Assembly (NCBI GenBank): GCA_036733985.1
Contig: DAIMZM010000086.1
Span: 1 to 10,625, forward strand
Reading direction: 5' to 3'
DNA from: DAIMZM01 sp036733985
GTDB taxonomy: Bacteria; Bacillota; Dehalobacteriia; UBA4068
Length of the DNA: 10,625 bases
A model generated the notes under the pieces. It ran no database searches and was not told the DNA's origin. It was given only the letters and a program-made list of their open reading frames with translations. Position numbers and translations under genes: made by a program. Shown in pieces: positions 7,424-10,625 of this stretch (within the stretch, counting starts at the first letter, position 1; each line of letters begins with the position of its first letter).

Positions 7424-7556
7424 GGCGGGTAATATTGGCAATCCACCTGGTTTTTCCCTGCATTTTCTCCCAGGATTTTTACGACAAATGCCTGCTAGAA
7501 ATGACAATTTCTTCTAGAAGATAAAAAAGCGGTATCAAAAAAGCGCTGATTATGTT

Positions 7557-7595
7557 ATGATAGTTATCATCACCAGCTTTGTCTTAAGACAAAGC
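7557..7595. promoter_or_regulatory. Paired palindromes with possible divergent promoter elements
   Basis: Two perfect inverted repeats lie five bases apart in the 275-base gap between the GGDEF/HD-GYP gene and the ECF sigma gene: ATGATA-GT-TATCAT (7557-7570) and a 20-base palindrome centred on CTTAAG (7576-7595). Neither is followed by a T-run, so operators are more likely than terminators. On the minus strand, TATCAT (7562-7557) as -10 and AAGACA (7590-7585) leave too long a fit to be certain; using AAGACA read from the palindrome's left arm gives a 17-base spacer. Both are weak matches. The rest of the gap is A/T-rich, with A-runs at 7605-7633 and a small palindrome at 7510-7521. Confidence 0.45.
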
Positions 7596-7698
7596 CGGAC
7601 AACATAAAAAAACCGGGTAAAAAAATAAAAAAAGGCCTGCTTTTCCTGCAAGTTTTTGCCCGTATGCCTTGTATTTATAGTAAGTTCAGGAGGTTGCT

Positions 7699-8256
7699 GT
7701 GCGGCAGCTGAGCGACGAACAACTGGTTGCCCTGGTTCTTGACGGCCAGAAACCGGCATTTGAAATATTGATTGAGCGCTATCAAAAGCAGATCTTCGCC
7801 CTGGCCTACCGTCTGGGCGGGGATTATGACGAAGCCAGGGATATGGCCCAGGAAGCTTTCCTGCGGATCTACCAGGAATTGCCCCGCTTCGACATCAGCC
7901 GCCGTTTCTTTCCCTGGATGTACCGGGTGGCCCATAATACCTGCATCAATCTGCTGCATAAACGCCCCCGGGAAATCACGCCCCTGGATCAGATCCTGGA
8001 GCTGCCCGATGACCGGGATCCCAGCATTGATCCGGACGGCAGCTATGAAAAGCTGGAGCTGAACCAGGCCATCAACAGCGCCCTGCAGGCCCTGCCTGAG
8101 CAATACCGGCTGCCTCTGGTGCTGAAATATCTGGAAGGCCTGAGCTATCAGCAAATCAGCGAGCAGCTGGAGTTACCGGTTTCCACCATCGAGACCCGGC
8201 TTTTCCGGGCCAGGGGCATGCTGAAAAAGGCTTTAAGCGGCTATCTAAAGGGGTAG
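7699..8256 (+). CDS. ECF-family RNA polymerase sigma factor (SigW/RpoE type)
   Basis: A 185-residue alternative sigma factor that would direct RNA polymerase to a stress regulon. Sigma region 2 spans about 19-89 (core-binding DEARDMAQEAFLRIYQ, then the promoter-melting and -10 segment FFPWMYRVAHNTCINLLHKR). Region 4 spans about 124-180, with the helix-turn-helix YQQISEQLELPVSTIETRLFRAR that reads the -35. There is no region 1 or 3, as expected for the ECF class. The start is GTG at 7699, with AGGAGG at 7688-7693 five bases upstream. Its presumed anti-sigma factor follows 111 bases downstream on the same strand. I could not find a clear ECF-type autoregulatory promoter (an AAC-type -35 with a CGTM -10) upstream; TTGCCC at 7656 and TATAGT at 7676 are too close together and too near the ribosome site. 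Confidence 0.95.
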   Translation: MRQLSDEQLVALVLDGQKPAFEILIERYQKQIFALAYRLGGDYDEARDMAQEAFLRIYQELPRFDISRRFFPWMYRVAHNTCINLLHKRPREITPLDQILELPDDRDPSIDPDGSYEKLELNQAINSALQALPEQYRLPLVLKYLEGLSYQQISEQLELPVSTIETRLFRARGMLKKALSGYLKG

Positions 8257-8367
8257 TCCTGCTGATCCGGTGTTTTATCCCCTTCCCGTTGCTGCTCCGG
8301 CCGTATTTTTTCCCCGGCCCCAGGATAGAATTTTAGTAATGGAATTGTAGTAAATGAACGAAAAGGC

Positions 8368-9546
8368 GTGAATCTGTTGACAAACTGCGGCCACATCCAA
8401 ATACTCATCAATAAGGCGCTGGACAGCCGGCTGACCCCTGAGGAGCAGCAGGTTCTGTACCGGCATCTTGACCTATGCCCGGAATGCGCCGCCGACTATC
8501 ATGAATTCCGCTGCCTGGACGTTTTGCTTCGCCAGCGTATCGGCGCGGTTGAGCCGCCGGCGGGTTTTGCCGCCGGGGTGATGCAGGCCCTGCCTCAGCC
8601 TGTAGCCGCGCTGAAGCCCCGGCGCAAGCGGAACCGCTGGCTGACCCTGGTTGCCGTGGCAGCCGGGCTGATGCTGGCCACCATCTGGTCCGGGGTTTTC
8701 GACCCAGAGGAGCAGCCCGAATTTACGCCCCCGGCCCAGGTGGCTGAGGATCCGGATCAGGAGAGCCCCCTGGAGCACCCTGCTACTCTGCCTGAGCAGC
8801 CGGAGACGGGCGACCCGGTGACTGCCGAGGAAGACCCGCCCCAGGCTCCGGAGACGGAGCAGCCGGATACCGCCCAGCCGCCAACGGAAGCCGATCCGCC
8901 CCAGGCGCCCCAAACCTATAATAACGGCACCCCCCTGCCTGCCGTGGCCGGCGGGGAAGCGGACCAGGGCGAATATGCACTGTTCACCCTGGCCCCCTAC
9001 CAAGATTATGACGCGCTTTTGCCCCGGGTTTCCACCAATATTGTCACCTATTATGTGAATGCCGACGGCGTCTACCTGGAATACCAGGTGCCTTTAGACG
9101 GCAGCCAGGCCCCGGTTTTCCAGGGCGAAACAGAAAGCCTGCCCACAGCGGCGGGGATCTGCGGTTTCACCGATGAAAGCGCTGCCCATGACTACAGCTA
9201 TATCACCGCCCTCTCCCCGGACGGCCTGCATTTGGCTGTCAACCAGGGGGGGGATCAGCCCGGCTTATATTTGCAGGCTGCCCAGACCGGGGAAGCCTTG
9301 GTTCAGGTCAGCTCTCAGGGCGGCGGTCAGCTGGTCTGCTGGGCGCCGGACGGCAACAAGGTGCTGTTTACCGATGTCGACGGCAATTTGCATTTGTACT
9401 ATCTGGCTGAAAAACTCAGCCTGCCCCTTTACAGCAGCGGCAGGGTTTCCGCCGCCTGCTGGTCTGAAAGCGGCAATATGGTGGTCTTTTCCGGCGGGAA
9501 TCCTGCCACCGGGCATAGCGCCATCTTCCGGGTCTCTGTGCCCTGA
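8368..9546 (+). CDS. Membrane zinc-binding anti-sigma factor with outer beta-propeller-like domain
   Basis: About 392 residues. The N-terminal 60 residues form a zinc anti-sigma (ZAS) domain: C7, then HLDLCPEC with H33, C37 and C40, the Hx3Cx2C signature. A basic stretch (KPRRKRNR, 83-90) precedes one membrane segment (91-109), placing the ZAS domain inside and the rest outside. Residues 112-188 are a Pro/Glu/Asp-rich stalk with DPPQAP occurring twice. Residues 190-392 contain three TolB/PD40-like blades (ALSPDGLHLAV, CWAPDGNKVLF, CWSESGNMVVF). It should hold the upstream ECF sigma factor inactive until a signal reaches the outer domain or the zinc site. The start is uncertain: GTG at 8368 has AGG only one base away, while TTG at 8377 has AAAAGG ten bases upstream and would begin MTNCGH, a typical anti-sigma start. 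Confidence 0.88.
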   Translation: MNLLTNCGHIQILINKALDSRLTPEEQQVLYRHLDLCPECAADYHEFRCLDVLLRQRIGAVEPPAGFAAGVMQALPQPVAALKPRRKRNRWLTLVAVAAGLMLATIWSGVFDPEEQPEFTPPAQVAEDPDQESPLEHPATLPEQPETGDPVTAEEDPPQAPETEQPDTAQPPTEADPPQAPQTYNNGTPLPAVAGGEADQGEYALFTLAPYQDYDALLPRVSTNIVTYYVNADGVYLEYQVPLDGSQAPVFQGETESLPTAAGICGFTDESAAHDYSYITALSPDGLHLAVNQGGDQPGLYLQAAQTGEALVQVSSQGGGQLVCWAPDGNKVLFTDVDGNLHLYYLAEKLSLPLYSSGRVSAACWSESGNMVVFSGGNPATGHSAIFRVSVP

Positions 9547-9622
9547 TCCCTGCGACATATCCCTCTCCCCCTTCCCTTTTTCATATGGCGCCTTCCCGGT
9601 TGTGCATTTCCCCTGGCGCGCG

Positions 9623-9648
9623 AAAAGACCGCTGTCCGCGGTCTTTTT
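9623..9648 (+). terminator. Rho-independent terminator of the sigma/anti-sigma operon
   Basis: AAAAGACCGC (9623-9632) pairs perfectly with GCGGTCTTTT (9638-9647) around a TGTCC loop and ends in five T residues. It lies 76 bases after the anti-sigma stop and just before the next promoter, separating the two transcription units. Confidence 0.92.
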
Positions 9649-9654
9649 GTCTGA

Positions 9655-9683
9655 TTGCAATAAACCGCCCGCTATGTTAAAAT
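9655..9683 (+). promoter_or_regulatory. Sigma-A promoter of the DegV-family gene
   Basis: TTGCAA (9655-9660, 4/6) and TAAAAT (9678-9683, 5/6) are separated by 17 bases. Transcription would start near 9690, giving a leader of roughly 29 bases that carries AAAGGAGG at 9701-9708, ten bases before the ATG. Confidence 0.7.
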
Positions 9684-9718
9684 AGATTATCTCTGTTTTT
9701 AAAGGAGGCTCTTTCTGA

Positions 9719-10591
9719 ATGCGTGATTATGTCATCTTTACCGACGCCACCGCGGATTTATGGGAGGACATGGCGGAAGACTTGCAGATCCAGATCATCC
9801 CCATGGAATTCTCCTTCTCTGAAAACGAAAGCTATTTTCATTATCCGGATTACCGGGAGATCAGCCAGGAAGATTTTTTCGCCCGCCTGGCCAAAGAGCA
9901 GCCTACCACCACGCAAATCGGCATCGGCGAATTCATCAAGTATTTTACCCCCGTATTGGAACAGGGGCTGGATATCTTTTACATCGCCTTCAGCTCCGGC
10001 GGCTCCGGCCTGATCAACAGCGCCCGCCTGGCTGTGGAAGAGCTGAAAGACCAATTCCCGGAAGCAAAAATACTGGTGCTGGATTCCCTCTGCTTCTCCC
10101 TGGGCGAAGCCATGCTGGTTTATTACGCCGCCCAAAACAAGGCCCAGGGTATGGGGATCGACGAAAACTTCCGCTGGTGCGAGGAGAACAAGGGCAGCAT
10201 TGCCCACTGGTTCACCGTGGCGGATCTTTATCATCTGATGCGGGGGGGCCGCTGCTCCGCCACCAGCGCCTTCCTGGGCTCCATGCTCAGCATTAAGCCG
10301 GTGCTCCATGTGGGGGCCGACGGCCATTTGGAGCCTATGGAAAAAGTGCGCTCCATGAAAAAATGCCTGGAGCGCATGGTGGAGATCATGGAAGAAACCG
10401 CCATCGGGCCGGAGCAGCAGCTGATCTTCATCGGCCATGGCCATAACAGCGAGGACGCGGCGCGCCTGGCCGCCCTGGTGGAAGAAAAATTCCATCCCCA
10501 GGCCATCAAAACCGGGGTGATCGGACCCATCATCAGCGCACATTGCGGCGTCGGCACCATCGCCCTCTTCTATCTGGCCAAGCAGCGCTGA
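9719..10591 (+). CDS. DegV-family fatty-acid-binding protein (FakB-like)
   Basis: A 290-residue cytoplasmic protein, the normal DegV length. Family members bind one fatty acid; in FakB proteins the bound acid is presented to the kinase FakA for phosphorylation and entry into phospholipid synthesis. Visible landmarks are TDATADL at 8-14 (usually TDST), TTTQIGIGEF (T64 region), SSGGSG at 92-97 (the lipid-carboxylate serine motif, usually SSGLSGT), DSLCFSLGEAMLV (122-134), RGGR at 175-178 and GPIISAHCGVG with H275. The residues expected to hold the carboxylate are present, so ligand binding should be kept. The ATG at 9719 has AAAGGAGG upstream. It forms its own transcription unit after the anti-sigma terminator. 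No FakA partner is in the window, so a FakB role is inferred from family only. Confidence 0.93.
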   Translation: MRDYVIFTDATADLWEDMAEDLQIQIIPMEFSFSENESYFHYPDYREISQEDFFARLAKEQPTTTQIGIGEFIKYFTPVLEQGLDIFYIAFSSGGSGLINSARLAVEELKDQFPEAKILVLDSLCFSLGEAMLVYYAAQNKAQGMGIDENFRWCEENKGSIAHWFTVADLYHLMRGGRCSATSAFLGSMLSIKPVLHVGADGHLEPMEKVRSMKKCLERMVEIMEETAIGPEQQLIFIGHGHNSEDAARLAALVEEKFHPQAIKTGVIGPIISAHCGVGTIALFYLAKQR

Positions 10592-10625
10592 GCACAACCC
10601 AAAGCTATCAGCGCACAACCGGCGT

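Noticed and set aside
8297..8331. Possible internal hairpin or promoter (TAGAAT) between the sigma and anti-sigma genes
   Set aside because: The GGCCG/CGGCC stem is five bases with an 11-base loop, and no -35 lies at the right distance from TAGAAT, so co-transcription with the sigma gene is the simpler reading.
8354..8371. A five-codon leader ORF (MNEKA) whose TGA overlaps the anti-sigma GTG
   Set aside because: Translational coupling is conceivable, but the ribosome site is poor, the peptide is tiny, and another mini-frame lies just upstream, so chance is the simpler reading.
9758..10618. A 286-codon minus-strand frame opposite the DegV gene
   Set aside because: His/Gly/Ala-rich shadow without motifs; the plus-strand gene has a promoter, a ribosome site and family signatures.
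10592..10620. GCACAACC repeated twice, 21 bases apart, at the window end
   Set aside because: Two eight-base copies are too little to claim a repeat array or attachment site, and the sequence ends five bases later.

Overview
The window reads as a GC-rich, low-GC-lineage-relative Gram-positive chromosome, most likely Bacillota and probably class Clostridia. The basis is strong AGGAGG-type ribosome binding sites, a Bacillus-type LexA box (GAAC-N4-GTTC), a clostridial-looking Y-family polymerase, PepF and PepV-type peptidases, and a DegV protein. The DNA is ordinary housekeeping and regulatory sequence. I see no insertion sequence, phage gene, CRISPR array, tRNA or rRNA.

Left third (1-4534, minus strand): a co-directional peptidase cluster, transcribed from right to left. 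It holds an M20 dipeptidase (PepV/Sapep type), a membrane-anchored zinc-ribbon protein of unknown function, the M3 oligoendopeptidase PepF (start overlaps the previous gene by 14 bases), and the first 32 codons of an unidentified gene that runs off the window. PepF and PepV together would take imported oligopeptides down to amino acids.

Middle (4535-6350, plus strand): a compact SOS operon. A near-consensus sigma-A promoter with a 17-base spacer has a 13/14 LexA box placed inside that spacer. It drives an 89-residue uncharacterised protein and then a DinB-type translesion polymerase with intact catalytic residues and a clamp-binding motif. A hairpin terminator follows and can also serve the converging gene. 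The small protein, in the position YolD-like proteins take beside Y-family polymerases in bacilli, is the best candidate here for an undescribed part of a DNA damage response.

Right of that (6374-7423, minus strand) is a tandem GGDEF/HD-GYP protein in which both catalytic signatures are broken. It is probably a c-di-GMP-related sensor or scaffold rather than an enzyme. The 275-base gap to the next, divergent gene carries two adjacent perfect palindromes and possible divergent promoters.

Right end (7699-10591, plus strand): an ECF sigma factor, then its presumed membrane anti-sigma factor. The latter has a zinc-binding N-terminal domain with RsrA-like ligand spacing, one membrane segment, a Pro/Glu-rich stalk and an outer beta-propeller-like domain. 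A clear terminator ends this pair. A separate promoter then serves a DegV-family fatty-acid-binding protein.
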